A stretch of DNA of 64,000 nucleotides from Hirundichthys speculiger (lineage: Eukaryota; Chordata; Actinopteri; Beloniformes; Exocoetidae), in contig JAGFBZ010002329.1 in NCBI GenBank assembly GCA_018398805.1, positions 62,001 to 126,000 on the forward strand, given 5' to 3'. A program made the position numbers and the translations under genes. The notes beneath the pieces were generated by a model that saw nothing but the letters and a program-made list of their open reading frames with translations, was not told where the DNA came from and searched no databases. Shown piece after piece: positions 1 to 9,833 of this stretch (position 1 is its first letter; each line of letters begins with the position of its first letter).

Positions 1-535
1 AATCCTTTGAGTGACAGCTGCACTGCAGTCTGTGATGTCAGACGGCGAGCTGTTAGCATGTTAGCTGCTTAGTGAATTTCTTTCAGTTTGACTTTAAACT
101 GTGAATAAAGACCTAACGGAGCGCAGTCGTTCTTGTTTTGAAGATAACGTGTCTTGTTGTGCTGTAAACTGTTCCAACAGACTGTCGACACCGGGCTCCT
201 GGCCGGGCCGAGACCCTCAGGGGGCGAAGTAGCTCAGATTAGCTGGAGCAACTAATCTGGCCGGGCCGAGACCCTCAGGGGGCGAAGTAGCTAAGATTAG
301 CTGGAGCAGCTAATCTGGCCGGGCCGAGACCTCAGGGGGCGAAGTAGCTCAGATTAGCTGGAGCAGCTACATTCGCCCCCCCCAGTTGAAGGGGGACTAG
401 CCACGAGCTGCTCTGGCCGGTCCACCTTAACTCAGCTGGAGGTTCATCCCAGGACCCTTCCCCTTCACAAGCCTGTGCGTGATGTCACAGAGGGCTTGTC
501 CATTTCTTTTTATATAGTCTTTGGGATGGGATGAG
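1..535. repeat. Dispersed repeat, related to copies at 36.6 and 51 kb
   Basis: Shares blocks with two other places in the window. The agacctaac-gagcg block and the 'ccc-gttgaagg-ctagcc' block recur at 36590-36930. The gatgtcaca...ggcttgtcca block near 481-510 recurs at 51322-51350. No terminal inverted repeats or open frame were found. The left end lies outside the window, so the element is partial. The superfamily is unknown. Confidence 0.5.
199..370. repeat. Tandem repeat, 58-bp unit, three copies
   Basis: Units begin with ctggccgggccgagac at 199, 257 and 315, so the period is exactly 58 bp. The copies differ by a few substitutions and one missing base in the third. GC-rich, lying inside the dispersed repeat that opens the window. 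Confidence 0.9.
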
Positions 536-2008
536 TTACTTTGGGTGGTCGTAATAACTAGTAAGGACAACAAGACAAACAACGGGTCCTGACAGTAATC
601 TAATAGGAACAGGAAAAAAAAAACAACACACTCCTTTGTGCTGCTTTAACCAGTCATGTACTTTTTTTTTTTTTAATCAACTTTTCCCTTGTTTCCTTGC
701 TATTTATTAATGTGTAAGCTTTTCCTGTTCTCTGAAAGTAACAGGAATTTTGTATAATTTTGTTATTTTTGTGAAGAAAATAAACATTTCTGACTTTTAC
801 TCCATCTCATTCTCCTTTCTGGTCCTCTGCAATCATCTGCATGATATACTGGAGTATATTAAGTGATTGCAGGGTAGACTTTGGGATATTAATTAAAGGG
901 GGGGGGGGGGTTATAACCGTCTCATCATGGACGACAGAGAGCAGCTCCTCTCTACCTGCACGGCTCTTCTGACAGTCTGGGATAAAAGAGACGTGGGAAT
1001 AGTATATTCCCGGCCCACCCTGCCTCCACGCCATCCCTGAAAACTTCAAAACAGACCCATCCGTTCCAAAGACCCTCGTGGCGTTGTAAAAACTTCACCC
1101 TATTTTACATTCGCCTCCGTGGTCTGGCCTAATTGGGTAAGAAGCCCAAGCTGTAAACCTCAAATCCACTCGCATACAAGAGTTATGTGTTTCATGTCAT
1201 GCCAACAGGCATCTCTGGGTTACTGGGAAAAGGCCTTGGTGGGCTTCAACGAGGGTGTTCCACTTCCCAGATGGGCTCTGTTTCTTCCATCCAGAGAGGC
1301 GACGGAGGCAGGACATCAGGCGCTCCTTTACTGGCGAAACCGCCGGGGAGCCCAGACCTGCACTTCAGCAGCTGTCGAGACGTATTAGATCTGCAGCACC
1401 TTGGACCGACTCACAGAGTCGTCTCAGTCGAGTCAGCAGCACAGAAATATTCCTTCGGTCGGACCATCCCTCCGAGCAGGAGCCGCTTATTCACGACCAG
1501 GGACGGACTGGGACTAAAAAACGGCCCTTGACTTTCTCCTCCTAAGTAGGCTCACCAATAACGGGGGAGGGGGGGGGCTCCAGTGATATATTATCATAAA
1601 AACACCTACACATACAAACTATTTATAATTGTTTACTCAAAAACACTAACATCAAAGATCGACTAAACATCACTTGCATCTTGCATCTCCAAAACAAAAA
1701 TGTCTTTTATATTGATATTTTACAGTTACTTGTATGCTTGCATTATAAACAGAAAAGAAAGCTATATATCACATATGCTTGATTAACATTTGTTTCTTAG
1801 CATTACTTGGAACGACAGCCAATAAAGCTGTACTTATACCTCCAAAATTCAAACGCTTTGGATAAACATATTATTTAAAACCTAGACTACAGACGAGAAG
1901 AATAAAACAGATTTGGTTTTCCTAAATCTCATTACATGTTTAGCCTTTTAGCTCTATTCTGTGTAAGAATTAACCTGCTTGACACATTTTATAGTTTTAA
2001 TATTATGC
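536..2008. other. No gene recognised
   Basis: Holds an AATAAA at 779-784 after an AT-rich stretch that looks like a 3' UTR end, a G run near 898-909 and another near 1565. Short frames around 1119-1545 overlap each other with no recognisable domain. A gene tail entering from the left cannot be excluded, but nothing positive supports one. Confidence 0.4.
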
Positions 2009-2340
2009 TAGGGTGACCCAAAAATCCAAAAAGAGGAACCCCTACTGGCCTCTTGTTGAGACTTCAAAAATACTATATGATAGTCAAAGATGACAAAGTA
2101 GCTTTATAAAGCATACATTTATTTAAAACATCCCTTTTCTGTTTGAAATGAAAATTTTCTGATATGTAAACCTAAATAATGCCTCATAACCAGTGACATG
2201 TGGTGAGATTCATGGCTGCTGAGACACTGAATCCATCACAATCAGATTTACACATTTATGAACCCAACAGAGTAGATTATTCACCATTAGTCAGCAGTAG
2301 TTAGCTGGTTATGTTTTATATGTGATATCAGCATCTTTTT
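2009..2340. repeat. Dispersed hAT-like MITE fragment (family R, copy 1)
   Basis: Starts with tagggtgacc, a terminus typical of short hAT-type repeats. The part from about 2100 to 2337 reappears in reverse complement at 11450-11685, including the cagcagtagttagctggtta and catgtg blocks. Divergence is visible (substitutions and small indels), so both copies are old. Confidence 0.55.
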
Positions 2341-2484
2341 ATTTCTTTTTCTTCTTCTTTTAACACAACTACTTAAAATTTATTTTTGTTATGCATTTAA
2401 TAAGCAGATGTGTTCTTTATGTATATTTTTACATATATACATATAAATACATATGTTTATGCATTTATATATGTATATACACAC

Positions 2485-2509
2485 ATCTATCTATCTATCT
2501 ATCTATCTG

Positions 2510-2548
<39 letters not shown>
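2485..2548 (+). repeat. (TCTA)n microsatellite
   Basis: About 16 tetranucleotide units with a single TCTG interruption. It produces a run of Ser-Ile-Tyr-Leu codons that makes a false open frame. Confidence 0.97.
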
Positions 2549-2549
<1 letters not shown>

Positions 2550-3280
2550 AAGAAATAAATAAAAAAATAAGTGGCTCTCACTTAATCTTTGGCTTTTTTT
2601 CTTTGCAGGCAGTGAACCCAAGATATTTTACTTTCTTTCATTTTATTTGTGCACTTCCCTTCACCATTCCCTTCAATGTACACACGTTTTCACATTTTTA
2701 CGTTGATAGGGGGGCCAATTTAGCACCGATAAAGAGGAGAAAGCAAAAATAATGACACTCTTTCAGCCGGGTGGCGTCTGCAGAGGAGGCCAAGGGCCAC
2801 AGCTCTGTGTGATGTTACAAGTTCCTGCAGTGCCAGAATAAAGTTCCCGTTCCATGCAGAGAAAACTGGACAGTTTCTTTTGTTGTTGTTAGCGTGTTAG
2901 CCGCTAATTACGAGCCAAAAATAGCACAATACCAGCGGTTTGTTTACTACGGTTCAGAGACCAGAGGCTGTGAAGGTAACAGAAAGACCACAGTTGAGCC
3001 TTTGTCTTGTTTTGCTGCAGTGCCTCGCTACTTTTTTTTTTATTTTTTTTTTTACGGTTTTTAAACATATTTTGAACATATTATTTAGGCTCGGAGGGCT
3101 CCGGCTCCCGTTTGTGGATTTTGATCTTCGTGGGAGGGGGCGGTCCCCATTGACCGCGAAAAAAAAAATACCACAAAATCACTGGTATTGTGCTATTTTT
3201 GGCTCGTAATTAGCGGCTAACATGCTAACAACAACAAAAGAAACAGTCCAGTTTTCTCTGCATGGAACGAGCACTTTATT

Positions 3281-3560
3281 GGGCACTTTATGGGGTGGCT
3301 CAGGTGGTAGAGAGGGTTGTCCGGTAACCGGAAAGTTGCCAGTTCAATTCCCATGCTCCCCTGGCTACATGTCGAAGTATCCCTGAGCAAGACACTGAAC
3401 CCCAAGTTGCTCCTGGTGAGCATGTGGCACCCTGCGTGGTAGCCTCGGCCATCAGTGCGTGAATGTGTGCGTGAATGGGTGAATGTGAGGCCTAATGTAA
3501 ACCGCTTTGAAGGCACCTCGGTGCTGATGAAGCGGTATATAAGTGCAGTCCATTTACCAT
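3281..3560 (+). mobile_element. tRNA-derived SINE (family A), copy 1
   Basis: The tRNA-like head carries an A-box-like ggctcaggtggtagag at 3297-3312 and a B-box-like cagttcaattccc at 3340-3352. The body runs to agtgcagtccatttacc. The flanks actttatt and catttatt look like a short target duplication. When it is removed, the host repeat reads through as at 26 kb. Copy 2 is at 46118-46352. The diverged boxes argue against a functional tRNA gene. Confidence 0.75.
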
Positions 3561-3635
3561 TTATTCTGGCACTGCAGGAACTTGTAACATCACACAGATT
3601 GTATTGTTGGGCTCCTGTCGGTTAACAGAGAATGG

Positions 3636-4397
3636 CCACGGTTACATGATGTTTTTTAATTCGGAATTAATAATTCCGAATTAAATAATTCCGAATTAAA
3701 CTATTTTCCTTCGAGTTTACATGGAAATAGTAATTCCGAATTGAGGTTTACATGGAAACACGTTTGTTCGGCTTTATCCAATTCCGCTTAAGGTCTGGGG
3801 GTTGGGAAGGGTTCTGATTGGATGGGGGGGGCAGACGTCTTTACGTATTTACGTCTACCGGAAGAAAACAAACTTAGCAACAACTCGATTAGCAACAACA
3901 TTCCACTTATTTTTGACCTGGGTGGCGTCTCTATCTGTGAAACCTCCTTCATTTAACCTGGCCGCTACAACTTTGAAAAGCTCACAATTTTTATGTTTCC
4001 TGCCATCTGTTCTTTTAATTATTTCCAGTTCCTCCAAGCTATTTATTAAATAAATCGTCTCTGCTCTTGACCACCGTTTACTGCGTGCTGCCATCTTGAA
4101 ACTTTGTTTTGAAAACAAGCCCAGCGCGGAATATAAGCGTCATCGCGACAGACGGGCGAGAGAACTAGCATGCGCAGAAAGCGGGAATTAATTTAAAGAG
4201 GAATGAGTGTAAACATGACCGCGGAATTGTTTTATGTGAAATTAAAATCAGAATAAACCAGCCACTTACTTCGGAATTAAGTTTAATTCGGAATTGACAT
4301 TTTCATATGAAATTAGGTGTTTACATGGTAACTTTTATTCGGATTTAACTTTAATTCTGAATTAAAGAGGAATTAAACTTCCCATGTAAATGCACGG
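3636..4397 (-). mobile_element. Non-autonomous DNA transposon carrying a Myb/SANT frame, copy A
   Basis: About 760 bp. Ends are related inverted repeats (ttacatgatgttttttaatt and, on the other strand, atttacatgggaagtttaa). Each end is rich in subterminal aattccgaatt / aattcggaatt motifs. A 5-bp direct repeat CACGG lies at 3637-3641 and 4393-4397. The only coding content is one Myb/SANT-like frame; no transposase is present. Copy B lies 13 kb away in the opposite orientation. Superfamily is unresolved: PIF/Harbinger elements carry a separate Myb-like gene, but the expected 3-bp target duplication is not seen. Confidence 0.75.
3855..4118 (-). CDS. Myb/SANT-like DNA-binding protein of transposon copy A
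   Basis: An intact 87-codon frame. From about residue 10 to 75 it fits a trihelix Myb/SANT-like fold: KRW at the first helix, DGRKHKN before the second, LFKVVAARLNEGGF in the middle, then QVKNKW at the third. This domain type recognises transposon ends or promoters. In PIF/Harbinger elements a separate Myb-like protein helps the transposase reach DNA and the nucleus; that role is inference here. The second Met (MAARSKRW) sits in a better initiation context (aagATGg) and is the likelier start. The frame ends shortly after the domain, so it is either a minimal protein or the first exon of a longer gene. It differs from copy B at about five residues plus one in-frame codon gap. Confidence 0.55.
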   Translation of the reverse strand: MFSKQSFKMAARSKRWSRAETIYLINSLEELEIIKRTDGRKHKNCELFKVVAARLNEGGFTDRDATQVKNKWNVVANRVVAKFVFFR

Positions 4398-4686
4398 ATA
4401 GTAAATCTATACACGCTGGGCTGCTGTTGGTTGCTCACTCCACTTTTCATCTAACCCCGTTTTTTGTTCTGCCGTCCCACAACACACACACTACATTACC
4501 CATAAGGCCAACCTCTTAAAAGGGGCAAGCTGACTCACATTTCTTTGCTGTGAGAGAACGCACACAACATCCTGTGATGTTTCTGCAATTTTTTCTTGAT
4601 TTTTTTAATTATATTATATATTTTTGAAAAATCTGTGAATAACTAAAACCGCGGAACTTAAAGCGTGAATTGGCGAGGGATCACTG

Positions 4687-4815
4687 TATTAGTGTTTTTG
4701 TACATTTAAGTAACCATTATAACATACTGATAGCATTGTAAAAAAAATCGATATTGTATTGGGCGGCCAAAAATCGCGATATATTGCCAAATCGATTTTT
4801 TTTCACCCCCCTAGG
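4687..4815. repeat. AT-rich MITE end fragment (tatcgccaaatcgatttttt type)
   Basis: The sequence atatattgccaaatcgattttttttcac followed by cccccctag recurs at 27583-27622 as atatatcgccaaatcg followed by ttttttttcacacccct. It looks like one terminus of a short DNA element; the other terminus was not found. Confidence 0.45.
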
Positions 4816-5449
4816 CTGCAGAGACACTTTTTAAGATTTGGAGGTCTCACATAGAAAAACCATGAACAGACACTTATGATTCAGCCAGAATACTGTCACA
4901 AAACTGTGACAACTGCAGGACTTGTAGACGGATCCACAAACGAACTGTTGAGGGACGTCCAGGAGGAAAATCTGATCCTCTGTGGCTCAGAGGTTCAAAG
5001 CGTCGGCCCCCAGCTCCTTCCAGACTCCATGCTGGTCAGGAGCGTCCTGGTGGCCTGCAGGAGGAGGAACAGACCGTCATGATCATCTAAGGGTGGCCGT
5101 AATGGTTTCCACATCAGTGTTGTCCCTCTAATGCAGCTGGGATCGAGGCCAAACATTCAGAGGTGCAACCAGCAGTTCAGCTGAGGAAACTAGTTCAGCT
5201 ATGCAAAAGCAAAAAAAAAAAAAAGAAAGAAAAAAGGCAAATACCATCAATTATTTTTTTTTTCCAACTTATGTCTATTAAAAAACACTTTTAACAACTT
5301 CAATGCGTGGTCCGGGGGTCTACAAAAGCACAATTTATTATCAATTAAGCCTGAACATATTTGAAACATGTGTGATCCTTATTTCTCAGGCACTTTTATG
5401 CTCCTCTAATTTAAGTCCGCCAGCTGAACGGGTACAGGAGTTATGCTTT
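4816..5449. other. No gene recognised
   Basis: A 68-codon frame at 4876-5082 and an A-rich stretch near 5208-5235 are the only notable items. Nothing identifiable. Confidence 0.4.
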
Positions 5450-5740
5450 GATATCTGGCGCAGACGGTTCTGCCCGCCTCCTCTCGGTTCTGCTGGGGTC
5501 GATGCGTTCACGGGGCTCGGTTCACGCGAGGCCGGACCGCCGGGACCCCGCCAGACCCCCGCGCGTGCAGCATTTACAGGAGAGACCCGCACCTGCGGAA
5601 CCGATCAGCCCGTCCGGGTGGTTTAAGACCTCTGAGTTATGACCCGCATCTGTTATGGTCGTATGATTTAGAGCGTCCCGTCGAAAAACGTACAGTAACC
5701 CGCTCACGCGCGCGCGCGTTTACTGGAGGTGAGCGCACTT
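5450..5740. promoter_or_regulatory. CpG-rich patch, possible CpG island
   Basis: CpG dinucleotides are far denser here than in the AT-rich flanks, including a (CG)n run cgcgcgcgcg near 5708. It ends with actggag followed by gtgagc at about 5729, a splice-donor-like context on the + strand. A short 5' exon with a CpG-island promoter would look like this. No coding frame or known promoter element backs it up, so this is a weak candidate. Confidence 0.3.
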
Positions 5741-5838
5741 CATCATCCGGGGGCAGCAGCCTCTGAAAGGTTTGAAGTTGGTAGGTGGTAGCTGATGTTT
5801 AAATCTCTCCGTGGAAAATTTACTTTCCTGAACCCCAA

Positions 5839-5869
<31 letters not shown>

Positions 5870-5879
5870 AGAAAAAAAA
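5839..5879 (+). repeat. Poly-C followed by poly-A tract
   Basis: About 21 C residues run directly into about 20 A residues with one G. Low-complexity, and prone to length error in assembly. Confidence 0.9.
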
Positions 5880-6084
5880 AGAAGACTCTTCTTTGTCAAA
5901 TGTGACAGCGATGCTGTCCGTCTGAAAAGGCAATCAGTGGATGATTGAGTGAATGCCAGGAAAAGATTAAGTCACGGTGAGGCATTCAGGAAATCCCCCC
6001 CCCCCCCCTTCTTAAACAAAAATAATTCAGAAGTCAATTTCACAATAAAACCCGCAGAAAAAGAAGAAGAGTCGCGTCCAAATC

Positions 6085-6921
6085 TATGGAGCCCCGTTTG
6101 GGTCATAATTCAATGAATAAATGAGTCTATTATTATGAAATGCAGGCGTTTATTATTATGAAATATTTCCCATTATTATGAAATATATGTGTATTATTAT
6201 GAAATATCTCGTATTATTATGAAAAAATGTAATTATTATGAAATATATTTGTATTCTTATTCAATCTTAGTTTAATGCATAATAGTTTATTTCAGAATGG
6301 CTTTTTTTAAATTTAAGAATGAGTTTTTATATAATGGCTTCCTTTTTCATAAGAATGAGCTTTTACATAATAATGACATTTTGCCAGTGGGTGGGACCAG
6401 TGGTTGACCTGCACACTCATTGGCTGATCCTTCTCCATTCTACGCTCTGACATCGACTAGTTGGTGGGGGACTAGCATCGTGCCTGTTGGCTACCTCTCG
6501 GAGTAAGTCAGAAAAGGATCTTTCTCCTGTCGCCATGCCATCAAAATCAATTTTTCCCTACATTTCGCGCTACGTTTCTTAGTCGATGTCAACTTTTAAC
6601 CGTAAACTGAGGTGCATTCTGCCACCTACTGGCCTGGAGTATAAACATTGCACCTCTCGCCCACTGTCGATATTCACTGTTCTGTTGCTTATGCCTGAAT
6701 GAAAGAGCAGCCAATCACATAAATGGCTCCGCCCTCTCTGCTGTGATTGACACACAAATCATTCTTATGAAAAACAAAGCCATTATTATGTAAAAGCTCA
6801 TTCTTATGAAAAACGAAACCATTATCATAATAATGGGAAATATTTCATAATAATAAAAGCCTGTATTTCATAATAATAGACTAATTTATTCATTGAATTA
6901 TGACCCAAACGGGGCTCCATA
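6085..6921. mobile_element. MITE with 6-bp target duplication (IS3EU-like?)
   Basis: Ends are near-perfect inverted repeats: TATGGAGCCCCGTTTGGGTC on the left and its complement on the right, continuing imperfectly for well over 100 bp of tattattatgaaat motifs. CAAATC flanks both sides (6079-6084 and 6922-6927). The 837 bp interior has no transposase frame. A second element with TACGGAGCCCC ends and a 6-bp duplication is at 31618-31796. TAYGG termini plus a 6-bp duplication match what I recall of the IS3EU superfamily; that assignment is from memory. Confidence 0.75.
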
Positions 6922-6979
6922 CAAATCGGGTCTTAATTCATTCCCACGTCAGCACTAATCAAAACGGAAGTGGCTCTCT

Positions 6980-8342
6980 TTAACCCTCTATTGCATGGTG
7001 TTGCCATATGGCAACAATTACTTTATCTTAATTTTACTAAAATACAGTAATGTAAAATCCATTTTTTTCTGTTCAATTGTGAAAAGGGGGTCTTTCATTT
7101 TGATGAGACAAATAATGCATCACATTACACGACCAGGAAATCCTGTTTGCATGGACACAGACAGTCAGCATCTGAGGACCCCCTTTCGGCCCCTTCCTAG
7201 TTACTGTTGCTAGGTCGGACATTCTCCCTGCTCCTCTATTAAGGACAATGTTATTTTGCCACTTTTCTGATGCCTATCAGCCTTATTTACATTACACTAA
7301 AATAGCGCCGTGGTAAAATATTGCTGCTGGGGACCTGCAACAGTGACTCGAGGTTAAGTTGTGGGTTCAGTTGTGTCCGTCCACACAATCAACTGAACGT
7401 GAGGAAAGTTACAAAACACACCTACATTTACTCCAAGGTAAGTTAGCTTTGTTTTATTAGATGATTAATTTAACCACCGTTTAGTAAAAGTAATATGATT
7501 TAGCAACATGAAGAGTGATGAGTGAAAACATCTATCCGTTAGCATTCTGGCTAGCTTGCTAGCCACCTATAAGCCTGCCTCGTTGTCTGCAATTATATAT
7601 GGCCCTGGATATTTATTTTGTTAGGTATAAGGTGAGGCTTGTGATGTTAACGTCACTTTATTGATTATATTAATACAATGCTGCGACTGTCTCATGTTAA
7701 CATAGCTCTGGTGTGGGACAGACCTATGGACCAGAGCTAATGCTAACGGAGAGATGTTTTCACTCATCACCCTCCCTGCTGCTGAATCATATCAAAGCAC
7801 ATTTGTAGGAGCAAACCCAACCCAAAAAAGTGCAAAGGGGACAAAAAAAAAGAGAGACATGATCCGTGTTCCACGGCCCAACATTGTGTCAGTGTACAAT
7901 AAGAGCTTAGGAGGAGTGGATCTTCTGGATTCTTTGAAAGCCCTCTACCCCACCAAGATCCGGTCCAAGAAATGTTAACATCACATTGTCTTCCACATGC
8001 TGGACCTGACCCTAGTAGAGTCATGGCTCCTCTATCCAAGAGACTGCCAGTCCCAGATCTCAGAAAATGCCCAACCAAGTATTGGGTTATAAATTTCACT
8101 AAGTATAAGTAGGATTGTTTAGTCTTGTTTTCAATAAAATTATGTTTTGAGAGAAAAATTTGATTTGATGGTACTTTCTATATTTGCGTAGTGTTGCCAT
8201 ATGGCAACAATATATCAACTACCCCCCTTTGAGAAATATTTTTTTTAAATATATTTCCATTATTTAAGCAATTTTAAGTAATAAAAACATATTAAAACAT
8301 GTTCAACATGTTTAAATAATAATTCATGCAATAGAGGGTTAA
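6980..8342 (+). mobile_element. piggyBac-type element, internally decayed
   Basis: TTAA flanks both ends (6980-6983, 8339-8342). The termini are CCCTCTATTGCATG on the left and its exact complement on the right. The identical 18-bp palindrome TGTTGCCATATGGCAACA lies at 6999-7016 and 8192-8209, set at different distances from the two ends. This recalls the asymmetric internal repeats of piggyBac. The interior holds a C-terminal transposase remnant and a region repeated at 15005-15760. At 1.36 kb it is too short for a full transposase (roughly 580 codons). Confidence 0.85.
7754..8092 (+). pseudogene. piggyBac transposase, C-terminal remnant
   Basis: The translation includes VPRPNIVSVYNKSLGGVDLLD followed closely by a YPTKIRSKK segment. 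This matches the conserved piggyBac block P-x-x-V-x-x-YN-x-x-M/L-GGVD-x-x-D that contains the last catalytic Asp of the DDD triad. An in-frame stop at 7976-7978 falls right after RSKKC. Homology continues beyond it (VFHMLDLTLVESWLLYPRD) to a stop near 8090. The first ~12 codons come from a repeated region shared with 15335-15380, so the apparent start is not the original one. Most of the catalytic core is missing; inactive. Confidence 0.8.
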
Positions 8343-8587
8343 GTTCTGTGTGCCGAAGCGCATCATTCAGAGCTTCAAGTTTTGTTTATTTAAACAAACA
8401 CAATCAGCGTGTTTTCCCCGTAGAGTCCGGATGAAACGGAACAGGAACCACAGCATCCTCTGGTGTCAGCTGGAGCTCATTTACATACAGATGTTCATGC
8501 TGCTGCCAGACCTGCATCCGCTGGTCATGAGGCTCGATTTAAAACTAGTAACTAACTTAGGTCTTTTCAACATCTACAGTGCACATT

Positions 8588-9060
8588 AGGGATGTAACGA
8601 TATAGAACATTTGATATCTCGATTATAGTGAACAAATTATCACGGTTTACAATATTTAGCGGTATTCTACATTGCTGTACAAATGTCCAAAAAAAAAAAC
8701 ACATACATTTAAATAATTTAACAAAATCTTGTGATTTTCTTGTCAAACTAAAACATCAGAAGCCAACATTTTATCGAAATGAAACTTTCACATTAAAAGG
8801 GGCAAACAACTGGCACAGAAAGAGGTTTTATTTTAAATGAACAAAATAAATAACAGGAACAAAACTTATTTGTCTGGTGCAAATTTAAATAAACACTTTA
8901 ACAACCATAGTGGGTTTAAATATGCAAACAATTATCAGGAACAAAAATTACAGCGCAAGTTCAAATGAAAAAAACTTTGGACTTTAAGCTGAACCTTCAA
9001 TAAGTATAAATGTGTAAATAAAGAAACAGTTGTATAGAAGCCAAATATGTTGTTCTGAAT
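8588..9060 (+). mobile_element. hAT-like MITE, left end only
   Basis: Begins tagggatgtaacgatat, a common terminus of short fish hAT-type repeats, followed by AT-rich, non-coding interior. No matching right terminus was found before 9060, so it is truncated or its end has decayed. Confidence 0.45.
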
Positions 9061-9061
9061 T

Positions 9062-9330
9062 GTAGTTCACTCTGTGTGTCTGTGGGTGTCGCTGTGTTGT
9101 TACCTGAGGGTCAGGTATAAAGGTAGCTGCCTGTTATTGGTTAGGTGTTGGTCCCGGAAGGGCAAAAGGTGTTTGACCGCTGTGACGCTAACTGCCGGCA
9201 TTATGGTTGTCGGATCAGTTAATGAAATAAATAAATATTTTAACTGCATCAGAAGAACATCGTTCTGGTCCTTTTTCGATCAACACGCAACGGTAACGTT
9301 TAGGAAATGTGAGTTAGCGAAGCGCGTCGA
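9062..9330 (+). repeat. Possible solo LTR
   Basis: Starts with TGTAGTTCAC. It has a TATAAA-like box near 9117 and an AATAAA at about 9226, a spacing consistent with the U3-R-U5 layout of an LTR. No partner LTR, internal coding region or clear target duplication was seen, so this rests on signal spacing only. Confidence 0.25.
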
Positions 9331-9413
9331 CCAGGTTACTCTTGGTCAAACATCTCAGTAGCTTGAAGCATTAGCCTTAGCTTCTTCAAGTTGCTTGTAG
9401 TGCGCATCTTCCA

Positions 9414-9500
9414 CCTAAAGACAGCTGGGATGGGCTCCTGCAGACCCCAGTGACCCTGAACAGGAGGAAGTGAGCATAGATAACGGATGGATGGATGGAT
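9414..9500 (+). mobile_element. SINE family B, 3' end with (GGAT)n tail
   Basis: The block agctgggatgggctcctgca then ccagtgaccctgaacaggag, ending in ggatggatggatggat, is the 3' end of a widespread fish SINE/LINE tail. Other pieces of the same unit appear at 34925-34985 (reverse), 40545-40615 (reverse, body) and 56598-56790 (tRNA-like head). Confidence 0.6.
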
Positions 9501-9830
9501 TTAGAAAGTCTGGAAATCTCTGTGCCGTTAGATGTGTGTGACCTTCGAGGCCTCTGGGGGGCACTGCAGGAGAAACCATCATGTCACCGTGATGAAGAGA
9601 GGCCCATGTGCTCTCGAGTGCTTTGGAAAACCATTGTCACTCAACGCAGCGCGCCGCTGCATCTAGAAATGTGGCCTGAAACTGTACTCTGCAGGGAAGA
9701 AGCTGTATATCAACTCCGCGCAGAGATGCAGCAGAGGTCTCTCTGGACAGAAATGGACAGGAAGACACGTGAACACGTGCTCCGTTGTCAGGTCCATTCG
9801 CGTTTCTCCCTAAATCCGTGACATCACCTC
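9500..9830 (+). pseudogene. Tc1/mariner transposase pseudogene, 5' half
   Basis: The DNA follows a common fish Tc1/mariner coding region that I recognise at nucleotide level, with blocks such as gacctggaaatctctgtg-like, ggcactgca and cactcaacgcag-cgccgctgcat. A 108-codon open stretch covers 9495-9821, but the original frame is scrambled by indels. The continuation of the same gene is at 10415-10672, separated by about 580 bp of other DNA. Non-functional. Identification rests on remembered family sequence. Confidence 0.5.
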
Positions 9831-9833
9831 CAG

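Larger units (their letters stand above)
2808..4686. mobile_element. Tigger-like repeat, interrupted by a SINE and a Myb/SANT element
   Basis: Segments 3183-3280, 3561-3635 and 4398-4686 line up in order with the continuous copy at 25940-26476. The end reads ccgcggaacttaaagcgtg then gagggatcactg followed by TA, matching the right terminus of the complete element at 31809-32378. Segment 2808-2990 is an inverted copy of the 3183-3280 arm, giving a palindrome about 90 bp per arm. The block cggtccccattgaccgcg near 3137 matches the opposite end of the same family. Superfamily (TcMar-Tigger) is inferred from the CAGTGATCCCTCG-type terminus and TA target. Confidence 0.6.

Noticed and set aside
779..784. 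AATAAA as proof of a gene ending in the window
   Set aside because: A single hexamer in AT-rich DNA; no coding exon precedes it in the window.
3297..3353. Possible tRNA genes at 3.3 kb and 46.1 kb
   Set aside because: A- and B-box-like motifs belong to SINE heads; the cloverleaf arms are not intact and both continue into a SINE body.
9495..9821. 108-codon frame as a novel protein
   Set aside because: The DNA matches a decayed Tc1/mariner transposase; the open frame is off register.
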